DNA of 64,000 bases from contig NZ_JBPOEU010000020.1 in the NCBI RefSeq assembly GCF_051251695.1, positions 1-64,000 on the forward strand, given 5' to 3'. The notes beneath the pieces are model-generated. The model did no database searches, had not been told where the DNA came from, and worked only from the letters and a program-made list of their open reading frames with translations. Position numbers and translations under genes: made by a program. The DNA is from Maritalea sp051251695 (GTDB lineage: Bacteria; Pseudomonadota; Alphaproteobacteria; Rhizobiales; Devosiaceae). This document shows, piece after piece, positions 1 through 8,370 of this stretch (position 1 is the first letter of the stretch; each line of letters starts with the position of its first letter).

Positions 1-188
1 CACCAGCCGACGTTTACTTCGGCAGAGCACAGTCCATCTTAAACAAACGAGAAAGGATCAAACAAAAGACCATCACACAACGGCGCTTGCATTACCGCAA
101 AGCAGCCGCATAATATTAACAATAAAGATGAGCCAGACCATCTCTTAAATCAGACAGCCAGTTGTCTCAAATACCCTGAACACGGACA
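1..188 (+). mobile_element. 3' end of an IS3-family insertion sequence (truncated by window)
   Basis: The first 113 bases encode the end of an IS3-type transposase. About 75 bases later the sequence ending CACGGACA (to 188) has the terminal CA expected of an IS3-family right end. The left end lies outside the window, so the inverted repeat cannot be paired and the right boundary is an estimate. Confidence 0.5.
3..113 (+). CDS. IS3-family transposase OrfB, C-terminal 36 residues (partial)
   Basis: The reading frame is open from the window edge to TAA at 111-113. It encodes PADVYFGRAQSILNKRERIK followed by a basic tail ending RKAAA. This is the characteristic C-terminus of IS3-family OrfB integrases (DDE transposase, rve domain), whose last helix carries the (A/D)DVYFGR motif. 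The catalytic core lies upstream and outside the window, so intactness cannot be judged. It sits next to prophage-type genes at the edge of an accessory region. Confidence rests on this short but distinctive tail. Confidence 0.7.
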   Translation, partial: PADVYFGRAQSILNKRERIKQKTITQRRLHYRKAAA

Positions 189-254
189 GGCTATTGCGAC
201 ATTGACATTCCTGCTAGCCCCTTCTGTTCGCTTCTAGGATTTGAGGGTACACCC

Positions 255-389
255 ATGACACTTTATTGGGTCTCAAACACTATGACGGACCAATCGCATT
301 TGGGTCGAACATTCACCGGCGTCACCAACACGGCTGGCACCAGTGTGGTCACTATCCCGTGGCTACTTTCTAACCTCACTGACATTTAA
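255..389 (+). CDS. small hypothetical protein (44 aa), prophage-type context
   Basis: ATG at 255 opens a 44-codon frame to TAA at 387-389, with a GAGGGT-like ribosome site about 8 bases upstream. The product begins MTLYWVSNTMTD and is rich in Thr, Ser and Asn, without a membrane segment or signal peptide. It lies 10 bp before another small gene and leads into an apparent phage lysis/tail-end block (400-1636), so it may be a small phage structural or accessory protein. I recognise no family. Confidence 0.45.
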   Translation: MTLYWVSNTMTDQSHLGRTFTGVTNTAGTSVVTIPWLLSNLTDI

Positions 390-399
390 GGATTTCACG

Positions 400-804
400 A
401 TGGAAAAGATCGCCCAAATTGAACATGGCGGCGCGACCTACACAATGATGTCGCCCGCAGAATTAAAGGGACTAGGTGTGCCTCAAGCGGTTATTGATGA
501 AGCTGTGGGCAAACTGCGCGTTGGCCACATTAAGCAAGAATGTCGCCGCATTTATGCAATTGCAAACGCGGAAAGCCAAATGAATATGGCGACCGCATCG
601 GCCGTGATTTCAGGCAAAACTGCTCCCAACCGTACCGATGCGGAAAAGGTCATTCTGTCGGGCACAGAAATGGCCATTGAATGGGTTGCAGCCATGCGCG
701 CCAACATCGCAACTCTTGCTGATGACGAGAACGCGAACATCACAGACGACGCCAATTGGCCAGCTTGTCCAGCTGAAGTCACAGCACTTGCAGCAATGTT
801 CTGA
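400..804 (+). CDS. hypothetical phage-type protein (134 aa)
   Basis: I start at ATG 400, which has an AAGGA ribosome site 8 bases upstream. A GTG at 343 would extend into the preceding small gene and has no such site. The product is soluble and mostly helical, with Ala-rich stretches and acidic residues towards the C-terminus, and shows no catalytic motif I recognise. It is followed 33 bp later by a papain-fold peptidase gene. Short Ala-rich proteins of this kind occur near tail-fibre or GTA-like modules of alphaproteobacterial prophages, but that assignment is inference from context. Confidence 0.55.
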   Translation: MEKIAQIEHGGATYTMMSPAELKGLGVPQAVIDEAVGKLRVGHIKQECRRIYAIANAESQMNMATASAVISGKTAPNRTDAEKVILSGTEMAIEWVAAMRANIATLADDENANITDDANWPACPAEVTALAAMF

Positions 805-837
805 TCTTACAACTCGAAACAATATCGGACCCTAGTC

Positions 838-1320
838 ATGAACTATGCCGAAGCCCGTTCAAAAATCCAAACCGGCGACCTTCTCGCATGGCGTGGAAAC
901 GGGTTTTGGTCTTGGCTCATTCGCCACACAACAGGCGGCGCACACACCCATGTTGGCGTCGCTTGGTGGTTTCGCAAACGCCTGTTTGTTCTGGAAGCTA
1001 AAGAAGGCGTTGGCGTTCAATTGCGCGCCCTTTCCAACACCGGATCATTTGACTGGTTGCCCACCAATATCAATTGGTCAATTGATTTGGAATGCTTTGC
1101 ATTTTCGCACCTTGGCAAGCGCTATTCATATCTTGAAGCCGTAGGTGCTGGCCTTGGCTTTACGGTGCAAAATGACGAGTTCATTTGCTCCGAATATGCG
1201 GCGGAACTGTTCCGGCGCGCTGACCGTCTAAATGGCCTAAAAGTGAAGTCACCAACACCCACCGGCCTTGTTCAATATTGGTTGGGTCAGGGTGTGTCAC
1301 TAAGAGCAATTTTGAACTGA
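838..1320 (+). CDS. NlpC/P60-superfamily permuted papain-like hydrolase (YiiX/YebB type), phage-associated
   Basis: The 160-residue protein shows the permuted papain-fold layout. An early Gly-Asp-Leu-Leu segment (13-16) leads into THVGVAW with His38, then Glu53 in VLEAKEG, and a late FICSEY with Cys117. His, Glu and Cys would form the catalytic set of the YiiX/YebB-like group of the NlpC/P60 superfamily, which cleaves peptide or amide bonds in cell-wall or lipid substrates. There is no signal peptide, so export would need a phage holin or a structural role. It lies between two small hypothetical genes in a prophage-like block, which suggests a lysis or injection-related hydrolase. Confidence 0.65.
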   Translation: MNYAEARSKIQTGDLLAWRGNGFWSWLIRHTTGGAHTHVGVAWWFRKRLFVLEAKEGVGVQLRALSNTGSFDWLPTNINWSIDLECFAFSHLGKRYSYLEAVGAGLGFTVQNDEFICSEYAAELFRRADRLNGLKVKSPTPTGLVQYWLGQGVSLRAILN

Positions 1321-1348
1321 ACTTTGCGCAGAACCTAAAGGAAAAGAA

Positions 1349-1636
1349 ATGAAACTATCACGCATTCTATTCATCGTTGGAAGCCTGATTTCCTCAGCTA
1401 TTGCCTTTCTCATCTCACCGATTGTGGCAATCGCCGATGCCATTGGCCGTGGCTTCACAACACTATTTATGCCCGATCATCGGACACAGGCAAAACTGGA
1501 CGGCTTCACCCAATCGTTGAAAAGCATTTCCAACCGCTGGCGCGCCGCTTTGGCATTTATCAATCGCGCTTTGAAACACGAAAAGTTTGTTGGCAACCAA
1601 TTTTCAGATGCGCGTTCACCTTCATTTTTGGTGTAG
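1349..1636 (+). CDS. small membrane protein (95 aa), prophage-type context
   Basis: ATG 1349 follows an AAGGAAAAG ribosome site. Residues 5-30 form one hydrophobic segment (two short helices broken by Pro and Asp are possible), followed by a basic amphipathic C-terminal half. The position directly after a cell-wall-type hydrolase, and the small size, would suit a holin or spanin-like accessory, but no family signature is visible. A terminator-like hairpin follows 28 bp downstream, so this ends the small operon. Confidence 0.5.
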   Translation: MKLSRILFIVGSLISSAIAFLISPIVAIADAIGRGFTTLFMPDHRTQAKLDGFTQSLKSISNRWRAALAFINRALKHEKFVGNQFSDARSPSFLV

Positions 1637-1663
1637 CGCGAAGCCTCAATCAACTACTGAAAC

Positions 1664-1700
1664 ACGCCTTCATTGCTGAACAGTTTTGAAGGCGTTTTTG
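1664..1700 (+). terminator. Rho-independent terminator after the phage-type genes
   Basis: ACGCCTTCA (1664-1672) pairs perfectly with TGAAGGCGT (1687-1695) around a 14-nt loop, and a short T run follows. It ends the 255-1636 gene block. Confidence 0.7.
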
Positions 1701-1719
1701 TTCCAAATGACGGATGGCC

Positions 1720-1751
1720 GATCCATCAATTGCGCTAACAATTGATGGATC
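1720..1751. repeat. perfect 13-bp inverted repeat upstream of the GNAT-PIN gene
   Basis: GATCCATCAATTG (1720-1732) and CAATTGATGGATC (1739-1751) are perfectly complementary with a 6-nt gap. No T tract follows on either strand, so a terminator is less likely than an operator or a transcript hairpin. It lies 113 bp before the GNAT-PIN start. Confidence 0.6.
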
Positions 1752-1864
1752 AGCTTTGGGGTTCAATCGCAAAATTGCAGAGTTTTGGTATTGGGAAAAA
1801 TAGTTTAGTCTCTGAAATGCAATTTGAAACCATTTTTTAATCTAAAATCGCCGGATCCCGACAG

Positions 1865-3967
1865 ATGAGAATTATCGACCAACGTAGTGCCTTGCTTACA
1901 TTTCAAGACGACATCATTCAAATAGCTGACAAATACAAGAACGAAATCGGTTTTTGGCCCGCTTCGAGCATAAAAGAAGCAATTTTGAGAGATCGTCTGG
2001 TTTGCGCAACAAAGGTCATCGGTGACGATGAAGTTGCGGTTGGTTTCCTAATTTTCAGCGGTGTTTTTCCCAACAGTCGCATCCAAGTGGTCGCCATCTC
2101 CCCAAATCATTTGCGCCAAGGCATCGCTCAAGTGCTTCTCAATGCAACAATCAGCAAACTTGAATTACAGAACTTCCGTGCTGTCTCTGCAAAACCAGCG
2201 AAAGATATCGCGGCCGCCCAGTCATTCTACGAGAACAATGGTTTCGCAGTTGTGCGAACTGTGGGGGGCGGACGGTCACGGAACCGCGAAATCGTAATTC
2301 GTGAAAGACTACTCAACAATCGCGACCTACTCACATCATTGGATAAGCCCAGAAAAATTCGAATTATTGACACTGCTCCGGCTGCATTCCGTCTGTGGAT
2401 TTTGGATATCAACGTATTGATGGAAATATCAAAAGCACGGAGAACAAAGCATGCGTTGGCATCGAAAATTTTCTCCGCAGCGCTCAGTGGTCGCATTAGG
2501 ATGGCCGTAACATCGGAGTTCCTAAGAGAATTGGGCCGGTTTTCAACTGAAAAGGAAATTGACCCCATACTCGAATTGGCGAAACAATTGCCAACAATCA
2601 ATCTTCCGGATGGCGAGACCACTTCACAGTTGTCGGAAGAAATACATAATGAAATTTTTCGTAAACACAAACCGTCACAAGCAGGGTCGGATCAGGCCTT
2701 AAGTGACAGTATTCATCTTGCAGAGTGTATTATGGGCAACGCGTTTGCGTTCATAACAAGTGATGGTGTTCTGCTAAACAATCGACCGCTCATTCGAGAA
2801 AAATGGGGCCTCGAGGTTGCTGCCCTCGACGAGCTCAATGATGCACTTTCCGAGATGCCGCTTGATATGGGCAGCACGTCAACTGTGGGTAAGGATTTCC
2901 GCATCTCAAATGAAACATGGGAACGAGCACAGCAATTTTTCAAAGCGATGAACATCCAGCATGACTATGCGGACGAAAGCCACCATGTGCCTTTGGCACA
3001 TATAAATCCTTACCTTTTAAAGGTCTCTGGAGAGAACGACGAAACAATCGGTGTTATGAAAGTTAGGCGACCTCAAGCACTTGGCGATGCCCACCAAATG
3101 ATACTGGCCGTCGATCACCGACATCCGCTAGCCGAAATGGCAGCAGAAGTGTTGATGAACCAAACCATCGACCATTTCGCGCAGTCGGGACCAAACTTAC
3201 TCTCGATTGCGGCTGCACAGGGCCAAATAGTCGCTTACAAATGTGCACAGCGATTTGGCTTCGTTGTGTCGGAACACGATACCCTCAAAAAACTCACATT
3301 AGGAACACCACTCTTTTCAGCAAATCATGAGAAGATATCAAGCGCTGTCCGCCTGCTGACAGGACAAAATGGAATATTGGAAATCCCTGGGAGTTTTGAA
3401 GAATTGAACATAATGTTCGATCAACGACCAGATGAGTTCGAAGAGCTTGAAAAAACAATGTCCCCAGCACTCATTTTGGCAAAAAACCGACCAACAATAA
3501 TACAACCGATCAAACGCTCTTTTGCCGACGAGCTTCTGGGCACCTCAAATCAACAAAACATGTTAGAGCAGTTTGGCGGAGCTTATTTGGCAAAAAAGAC
3601 TTATGTATGCAGCGGACGAAGTAAGAATTCTTTTAGAGCCAATCAAATAGTGTTCTTTTATGAGTCGGGTAGAAATAATGGCAGGCAGGCGATTGTTGCA
3701 ATCGCCCGAGTTGACGATGTTTTGCATTCAAAGAAAGACGAGGTGGGGGCTGCTGAAATGAGACATACAGTCGTTGAAAGCGTCGATCAATTTGCCGCCG
3801 GAAGCGACGTCACGCTCTTTTCGTTTAGTTCATTGTTACGGTTTCCACGACCAGTTTTGTATTCAGAGCTCAAGAAAATACAGGCAACTGGGAATTCCAA
3901 TCTACAAAGCGCCACAGTAGTCACACCAAAGAACACGCAAAAGATACTTGAATTGGGATGGTTGTAA
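1865..3967 (+). CDS. GNAT-PIN-GNAT-like-PUA-like fusion protein (700 aa)
   Basis: Residues 1-150 form a GNAT acetyltransferase domain, with a motif-A-like turn LRQGIAQVLL (83-92) and the typical FYENNGF (121-127). Residues 176-325 read as a PIN ribonuclease domain: LDINVLM with Asp181, SEFLREL with Glu218, Asp276 and Asp281 in SDQALSDS, and ITSD with Asp300, so the acidic metal-binding set appears complete. Residues 345-475 look like a second, degenerate GNAT fold (CAQRFGFVV resembles the GNAT ending). Residues 575-700 resemble a PUA/EVE-type beta barrel. The gene lacks a strong ribosome site. It is followed 3 bp later by an ASCH-domain gene, so the two form an operon. A role in RNA modification and cleavage, either as a toxin or a defence factor, is inference. 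I know no named system with this order. Confidence 0.75.
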   Translation: MRIIDQRSALLTFQDDIIQIADKYKNEIGFWPASSIKEAILRDRLVCATKVIGDDEVAVGFLIFSGVFPNSRIQVVAISPNHLRQGIAQVLLNATISKLELQNFRAVSAKPAKDIAAAQSFYENNGFAVVRTVGGGRSRNREIVIRERLLNNRDLLTSLDKPRKIRIIDTAPAAFRLWILDINVLMEISKARRTKHALASKIFSAALSGRIRMAVTSEFLRELGRFSTEKEIDPILELAKQLPTINLPDGETTSQLSEEIHNEIFRKHKPSQAGSDQALSDSIHLAECIMGNAFAFITSDGVLLNNRPLIREKWGLEVAALDELNDALSEMPLDMGSTSTVGKDFRISNETWERAQQFFKAMNIQHDYADESHHVPLAHINPYLLKVSGENDETIGVMKVRRPQALGDAHQMILAVDHRHPLAEMAAEVLMNQTIDHFAQSGPNLLSIAAAQGQIVAYKCAQRFGFVVSEHDTLKKLTLGTPLFSANHEKISSAVRLLTGQNGILEIPGSFEELNIMFDQRPDEFEELEKTMSPALILAKNRPTIIQPIKRSFADELLGTSNQQNMLEQFGGAYLAKKTYVCSGRSKNSFRANQIVFFYESGRNNGRQAIVAIARVDDVLHSKKDEVGAAEMRHTVVESVDQFAAGSDVTLFSFSSLLRFPRPVLYSELKKIQATGNSNLQSATVVTPKNTQKILELGWL

Positions 3968-3970
3968 AAG

Positions 3971-4423
3971 ATGAATGAGAACGCACTTATTTCAATCCAA
4001 TCAATATACGCAAGTAGCATTGCGGAGGGCCGTAAGACAGTAGAGCTGCGCCGTCGCTTCTTATCCATGCCGGTTGGTTCAAAATTATGGATCTATTCCA
4101 CGCTACCCGTAGGTGCGCTTATAGCCACTGCTAGGGTCTCTGATATTGACTGTGATTTACCCTCAACCCTATGGAGCAAATACAGCGGCGACGCTGCTGT
4201 ATCCCATGAAAAGTTCTTTGAGTATTTTTCTGGGAGTTCAAAAGGCTACGCGATTAAACTCAAAGATGTCACGCCAATAGATCCCATACCACTATCACAA
4301 ATCAGAGCAATAAGGGGCTTTGACCACATTCCTCAGGTCGCTGCCAAAATCTCAATTAAAGAAGCGCTGCAATTCCAACTGCTCTCTGGCATTCCAAAGC
4401 AAAGAGTACACGTGGAGGCCTAA
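3971..4423 (+). CDS. ASCH-domain (PUA-like) protein, 150 aa
   Basis: The N-terminal motif GRKTVELR (20-27) is the hallmark Gly-x-Lys-x-x-Glu-x-Arg of ASCH domains, a PUA-like RNA-binding beta-barrel fold. Further support comes from the strand pattern GSKLWIYSTLPVGALIATARV. One ASCH family member, E. coli YqfB, hydrolyses N4-acetylcytidine. The gene starts 3 bp after a fusion gene carrying an acetyltransferase and a PIN nuclease, so the pair may act on one RNA or acetylated substrate. An antitoxin, a substrate reader or a deacetylase are all possible. The gene ends about 130 bp before the left attachment repeat of the neighbouring element. Confidence 0.75.
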   Translation: MNENALISIQSIYASSIAEGRKTVELRRRFLSMPVGSKLWIYSTLPVGALIATARVSDIDCDLPSTLWSKYSGDAAVSHEKFFEYFSGSSKGYAIKLKDVTPIDPIPLSQIRAIRGFDHIPQVAAKISIKEALQFQLLSGIPKQRVHVEA

Positions 4424-4521
4424 CGGCCACAATTAAGCGTTAGAAACTTTGTTTTGGTTTCCAGAAGGCAGTGCAAAAGTTTCCAGAAGATCGCGCGCCG
4501 CCACAAATACGCAAAGACCTT

Positions 4522-4601
4522 CTCGCACCTAACAACCTGCAATTTATAAGAAATTTTGGTAGCGGGAGAGGGACTTGAACCCCCGACACGCGGATTATGA
4601 T
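4522..4601. repeat. left attachment repeat: 45-bp copy of tRNA-Met 3' half plus flanking 22-mer
   Basis: Bases 4557-4601 are identical to 19583-19627, the 3' half of the tRNA-Met gene on the minus strand. Just outside, a 22-bp block (4522-4543) also recurs exactly at 19547-19568. The rest of the tRNA is absent here (the sequence diverges after GATTATGAT), so this is a truncated duplicate typical of tRNA-targeted integration. It marks the left end of the integrated element. Confidence 0.9.
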
Positions 4602-4882
4602 GCGGGCTAGGATGTGGAGCAGATAGCCCCTCACCTACTCAATTCGCTGCATCAACCGATTGAAGCTATTTAGGAATAGCAGCTCATTCAATTTCAAACC
4701 TCGACAATCCACTTCATTCAAGATCAGCGCTTACGCATCCCAATTTAGACCCAGCAGTCGCAAACGGCTTGTCGAATGCAGCCTTAGGCAAAGATTGCCA
4801 AAATACAGAAGACATGCAACACTCCATTAACTTTTGGTTAAACTGACTTTGTTTTTGCTTAAATTTTTTGCTGTGGTTTATA
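4602..4882. other. intergenic stretch inside the left end of the element
   Basis: No credible gene is seen. The last 50 bases become AT-rich, and TATAAT at 4879-4884 overlaps the start of the following lipoprotein gene. I see no well-spaced -35 hexamer, so a promoter call here is weak. Confidence 0.4.
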
Positions 4883-5314
4883 ATGTTTGCACGCACTCTA
4901 ATTTTTATTTTGTTGCCTTTGACTTTGTACGGTTGCTCAGCCTTTGCGCCGAGGTATCTCCAAGAGGCAGACTCTAAATCAACATCTGGATATGAAGAAC
5001 TCGCTGTTTTGCTTTCAAAAGCAGAACTCGGTGCGTTTAAGGAAACCAGTTCCTACAATGACCAGATTGATGGCTATTCCAGCATAATCGGTAAGTTCAC
5101 AGTTGCCAAATTAGCCCATACAAATGCCGAAACAGCAAGTCAGACTTCGGGAGCGCAAGCTTCTCTCAACACGATAATTGAGAACTGCATTTCGCTAATC
5201 AAACTATTAGCAAAAGAACACAAACTGGATGGCATTGTGCCAAACTCAGGAACAACACAGACTGTGCAAGTCGGCTGCGACATTGCATTGCACGCAATCC
5301 GGGCAACCAAATGA
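4883..5314 (+). CDS. putative lipoprotein, unknown function (143 aa)
   Basis: From ATG 4883 the product starts MFARTLIFILLPLTLYGCSA. This is a short type II signal peptide with the lipobox LYGC, so the mature protein would be lipid-anchored at the cysteine. The remaining 125 residues are helical and polar, with two further Cys (near ENC and VGC) that could form a disulfide in the periplasm. I recognise no domain. It is followed 19 bp later by a second small gene and then a peptidoglycan-binding hydrolase, so the three probably form one envelope-related unit. Confidence 0.6.
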   Translation: MFARTLIFILLPLTLYGCSAFAPRYLQEADSKSTSGYEELAVLLSKAELGAFKETSSYNDQIDGYSSIIGKFTVAKLAHTNAETASQTSGAQASLNTIIENCISLIKLLAKEHKLDGIVPNSGTTQTVQVGCDIALHAIRATK

Positions 5315-5333
5315 TACTCTAGCGGAGGACACA

Positions 5334-5705
5334 ATGGTCGATCTGAAAAATTTCAAACCTAACAACATAAATGAACTGGTTAATGTACTCACCAGCGAGC
5401 TTTCTGCACTTGGCAAAAAGTGGTGGGAGACCAATTCAAATTTAGTGACCGGGTATGTTAGATCGCTATCCCAAGCGGTGATTCAAACGCAGTCATCTCT
5501 GGCAAGCGGCAGTATTAAGCCCGATCAAGCGGACCGCATTATGCATATGCAGGAACTGGCATTCTCTTCGACGCTTCACTTCACTAAATACATGACTTTC
5601 GCTCTTGCTCAAAAAGTTCTTGATACGACGTTCAAAGTAGTTGGCTGGGCGATCCTTAATCTAACTGGAGTTAACCTATTTCCACAATTGGTATCATCCG
5701 ATTAG
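5334..5705 (+). CDS. hypothetical helical protein with C-terminal hydrophobic segment (123 aa)
   Basis: ATG 5334 has a good ribosome site, GCGGAGGA, 4 bases upstream. The first 80 residues are amphipathic helices that superficially resemble phasin-type proteins. The C-terminal stretch from about residue 90 (TFKVVGWAILNLTGVNLFP) is hydrophobic and could insert in or lie on a membrane. It lies between a lipoprotein gene and a peptidoglycan-binding hydrolase gene 21 bp downstream. No family is recognised. A role as a membrane partner of the hydrolase, such as a holin-like or immunity protein, is only a suggestion from position. Confidence 0.5.
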   Translation: MVDLKNFKPNNINELVNVLTSELSALGKKWWETNSNLVTGYVRSLSQAVIQTQSSLASGSIKPDQADRIMHMQELAFSSTLHFTKYMTFALAQKVLDTTFKVVGWAILNLTGVNLFPQLVSSD

Positions 5706-5726
5706 ACACATTGCGGGGGAAAACAT

Positions 5727-6656
5727 ATGCGCATTTTAATTCGACGACGAGCAGGTTATCGAAACGTCAGAGGGGGCCATGTAATTGAGCTACAGCGCGC
5801 AATTGCTGCAATTGTGTCTCTGCCAATTAGTATTGACGGTGTTTTTGGCAACCAAACGGAAAGCGCCCTCAAATTTTGGCAAACAACCAACGGTCTTGAA
5901 CCTACAGGGATGGTAGACGAACTCACATGGACCGCTACAACACAAAAGCAAGTTCCATCCTTGTTCAGACGTTGTCTAGCGATAACAGCCGCGTTTGAGG
6001 GCCACGGTTATACAATTGCTCGTGGCAATTGGGATAATGCATATTTAACATGGGGAGTAGTGGGCTTCACACTGAAACACGGAAATTTTGGCAAAGTAAT
6101 AAGAACGGTCGAACAACGTCATCCGGGGCTACTAGAATTTACAATTGGCGCTTCGAAATCCAGTGAACTGTTAGATATCATTGATGCAAAAGCAGTCGAC
6201 AAAAAGAAGTGGGGTAACTCGCTCTCCAAACTACCACAGAAGTATATGATCCACACAGATTGGGAAGATGCTTTTGACGAGCTGGGGAACCAATCTGAAG
6301 TTCGCGTAATACAGGATGAAGTAGCACACAATGTCTATTGGGCAAGAGCTCAAAAGGATCTTGAAAAATATGGACGACAGACTGAATCAGACGCCGCATT
6401 GTTTTTCGACACCGCCGTTCAAAACGGTGGCATTGACAAAAAAAAAGCCAAGCTTATGGCTGATGCTTTTTCCGCCAACCCAAATGCAAAAAACAACGAA
6501 AAGCTTAGGTTGCATGTTATCGCAGAAGCAATCGCTTCAGGTAGCAATTCCAAATTCTATGAAGATGTATTGAGCAGAAAGGGATGCATAGCCGCTGGAA
6601 AGGGCCGTGTTCACGGAGCACGATACTTTTTGAAGGATTGGGCATTGGGGCAATAA
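5727..6656 (+). CDS. peptidoglycan-binding protein with GH46 chitosanase-like lytic domain (309 aa)
   Basis: Residues about 10-72 form a PG_binding_1 domain (VIELQRAI, IDGVFGNQTESALKFWQ, TGMVDELTW). Residues about 82-305 resemble the lysozyme-fold GH46/chitosanase family. Glu91 in AFEGHGY and Asp103 in GNWDNAYLTWGVVGFT match the catalytic Glu and Asp spacing of that family, with its conserved G(I/V)xGFTxxxG signature. No signal peptide is visible, so it would need a holin or a secretion route. A ribosome site (GCGGGGG) precedes ATG 5727. The enzyme probably cuts peptidoglycan or a related polysaccharide. It could be an endolysin or an antibacterial effector. Two small envelope-type genes precede it. 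Confidence 0.7.
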   Translation: MRILIRRRAGYRNVRGGHVIELQRAIAAIVSLPISIDGVFGNQTESALKFWQTTNGLEPTGMVDELTWTATTQKQVPSLFRRCLAITAAFEGHGYTIARGNWDNAYLTWGVVGFTLKHGNFGKVIRTVEQRHPGLLEFTIGASKSSELLDIIDAKAVDKKKWGNSLSKLPQKYMIHTDWEDAFDELGNQSEVRVIQDEVAHNVYWARAQKDLEKYGRQTESDAALFFDTAVQNGGIDKKKAKLMADAFSANPNAKNNEKLRLHVIAEAIASGSNSKFYEDVLSRKGCIAAGKGRVHGARYFLKDWALGQ

Positions 6657-6811
6657 GTAAATAAATCAATAAACAAACCCGCATGACAAGGATTGCTGAC
6701 GTTCAGTTTTAACTTGTCGCAAATGACGAAAAAACTTCTAGTGAATTGTGTCGGTCTATCGGCGGCAAACAACGAGCTATTTCAGAAAATAGTCCTATTG
6801 AGGAAAACTAA

Positions 6812-7204
6812 ATGTCAAGAGATATTTCAGAAGCCAACAGTGACAACTCGATCGAAAGCTATCTCGACAAGCTGTTTCGGCTAATCCCTACTGAAGTTAC
6901 AGCGGCTTTTTTGGCTATCAATACACTATTGGGGACCGACAATAATTCAGTGAATATTTATCTCTCGTTGTTATCAGCATTTGTTCTCGCCTGCTTGTCG
7001 CCATTGTTGTTGCAGAGGTTTGCAGGCGTGAGATCCAAAATTCAATTAGTTTCGTCACCAATTACTTTTTTGATATGGGCTGGAAACATAGCGATTTATC
7101 GCTTTAATCCGGCGTGGTCACCGGACAAAGTGCTTCCAACCATTTTGATCCTCTGGACCGTATTGTTACTGTTTGCCACAACTTGGAGTGATGGCCGTGA
7201 TTAA
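6812..7204 (+). CDS. multi-pass membrane protein, unknown function (130 aa)
   Basis: ATG 6812 follows GAGGAAAAC. After a 25-residue polar N-terminus the protein has about four hydrophobic helices (near 30-45, 50-68, 82-100 and 106-124) and ends in the cytoplasm or periplasm with WSDGRD. The stop overlaps the start of the next gene (ATG 7191) by 14 bp, so the two are probably translationally coupled: a small inner-membrane protein with a secreted partner. No domain family is recognised. Confidence 0.6.
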   Translation: MSRDISEANSDNSIESYLDKLFRLIPTEVTAAFLAINTLLGTDNNSVNIYLSLLSAFVLACLSPLLLQRFAGVRSKIQLVSSPITFLIWAGNIAIYRFNPAWSPDKVLPTILILWTVLLLFATTWSDGRD

Positions 7205-8069
7205 AACACTTGCAATTTCGGTGTTGCTCGCAGGTTTTGCATTTTCCCTTCCTGCAGCTGCAAACCAAGTCAATTCTGGTGAGGGCATATCAACTTTTAA
7301 CGACAAAAATGAGTTTTTCTGCAGCACCCCATTTGGGGCTATTGGAGTTCATTCAACAGACGATAAAAAAGTCTACTATGCCTCGGGCGGCAATCTCAAT
7401 GTAAACTCATTTACACCAAGACTGCGCTTCTACGTCAATACTGTCGAAGATGACGTAGCTTGCAAACAGTCATTAGCCGACAGTCGCAAACGTCCCGATC
7501 AACGTTTAGGGTTTATCTTCGCACAAGCATTCAACTATCTAGATTGTACAGCCACAGAGTTAGACTGTGGCACAGATTCTGAAAGGGAAGTCGCACAGGT
7601 TATTCTTAGAGGTGATTGGAGAAGTCCAAAAGGCATTCCTACGATAAGAAAAGTTGTGAATTTTGGGCCAAATCAATCGTCTGATTGGGTTTCCTTGCTT
7701 TCCGCACAGGGTTTTCCTTTTGAAACATTGCATCACTACTATGAAAACTCGGTGGTGAAATCGTTAGGTTTTCGTAGCCGTTTCCATGGTGAGATTGTCG
7801 ATAATGGCATTCTTGAATGGGGGCCAATCACATCGAGCGCTGAGACATTTACAAGGTGGTGGGTACCCGCAGATTGTAAAGTAAATGAATCTACGCACTG
7901 TTCGCATACAGTGTTCCTTATGAGGGTAACAACTAGCAACACTGAGCTTGTCTCGTCGCCTACAGATTTTACCATTTCGCCTTGGTTCACACGAAAGTTG
8001 CTCGTAACGAGTTGGTCTCCATTCAACTACGAGGACAACATTCTACGAATAAACCTGAAAAATGACTAA
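7191..8069 (+). CDS. secreted or periplasmic protein, unknown function (292 aa)
   Basis: ATG 7191 opens with MAVIKTLAISVLLAGFAFSL and an AAAN-type signal peptidase I site, giving a mature protein of about 268 residues. It contains several Cys pairs (FFCS, ACKQ, DCTATELDC, DCKV, HCSH) consistent with disulfides outside the cytoplasm, and many aromatic residues. I see no catalytic motif. It overlaps the upstream membrane-protein gene, which suggests the two work together. A longer frame beginning with TTG 7173 exists but would destroy the clean signal peptide start. Confidence 0.6.
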   Translation: MAVIKTLAISVLLAGFAFSLPAAANQVNSGEGISTFNDKNEFFCSTPFGAIGVHSTDDKKVYYASGGNLNVNSFTPRLRFYVNTVEDDVACKQSLADSRKRPDQRLGFIFAQAFNYLDCTATELDCGTDSEREVAQVILRGDWRSPKGIPTIRKVVNFGPNQSSDWVSLLSAQGFPFETLHHYYENSVVKSLGFRSRFHGEIVDNGILEWGPITSSAETFTRWWVPADCKVNESTHCSHTVFLMRVTTSNTELVSSPTDFTISPWFTRKLLVTSWSPFNYEDNILRINLKND

Positions 8070-8370
8070 CGAAGGCGAATACACAAGATTATTCATCCGT
8101 AAAAGACATTTATGGATCTACTCCACTTAGTGCTTCCTATAATCTGTCCATGCCTCGCCATTGGTTTCCATGAGGTCGATGCTAAAATAATCGTTTCTGA
8201 TTTTCTTCAAAATATACACCAATTCCTTTTTCATCTGACGCCCAGCGCAACCCAACCAAGAGCGCGCCAAGGAAGGAGAAACTACCGCGATCTATCGCAG
8301 TTGCATTATTGAACCCGATTGGCCTAAACTAACCACAAATCTGGCAATCAAATCTCGGACAGCACACATT
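8070..8370. other. 301-bp gap with no supported gene
   Basis: A 66-codon frame (8112-8312) starts with ATG but has no ribosome site and no recognisable product. I see no tRNA and no terminator with a T tract. Three tandem copies of the TTGATAGAA unit begin at 8371 and form the start of the next gene. Confidence 0.4.

Noticed and set aside
343..399. GTG extension of the 134-aa phage-type protein
   Set aside because: It would overlap the preceding 44-codon gene, while ATG 400 has its own AAGGA site.
4557..4634. Second tRNA-Met gene
   Set aside because: Only the 3' half matches. The sequence after GATTATGAT cannot complete the anticodon stem, D arm or acceptor stem. It is an attachment-site remnant.
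8112..8312. 66-codon frame as a gene
   Set aside because: No ribosome site, no recognisable product and an irregular composition compared with its neighbours.
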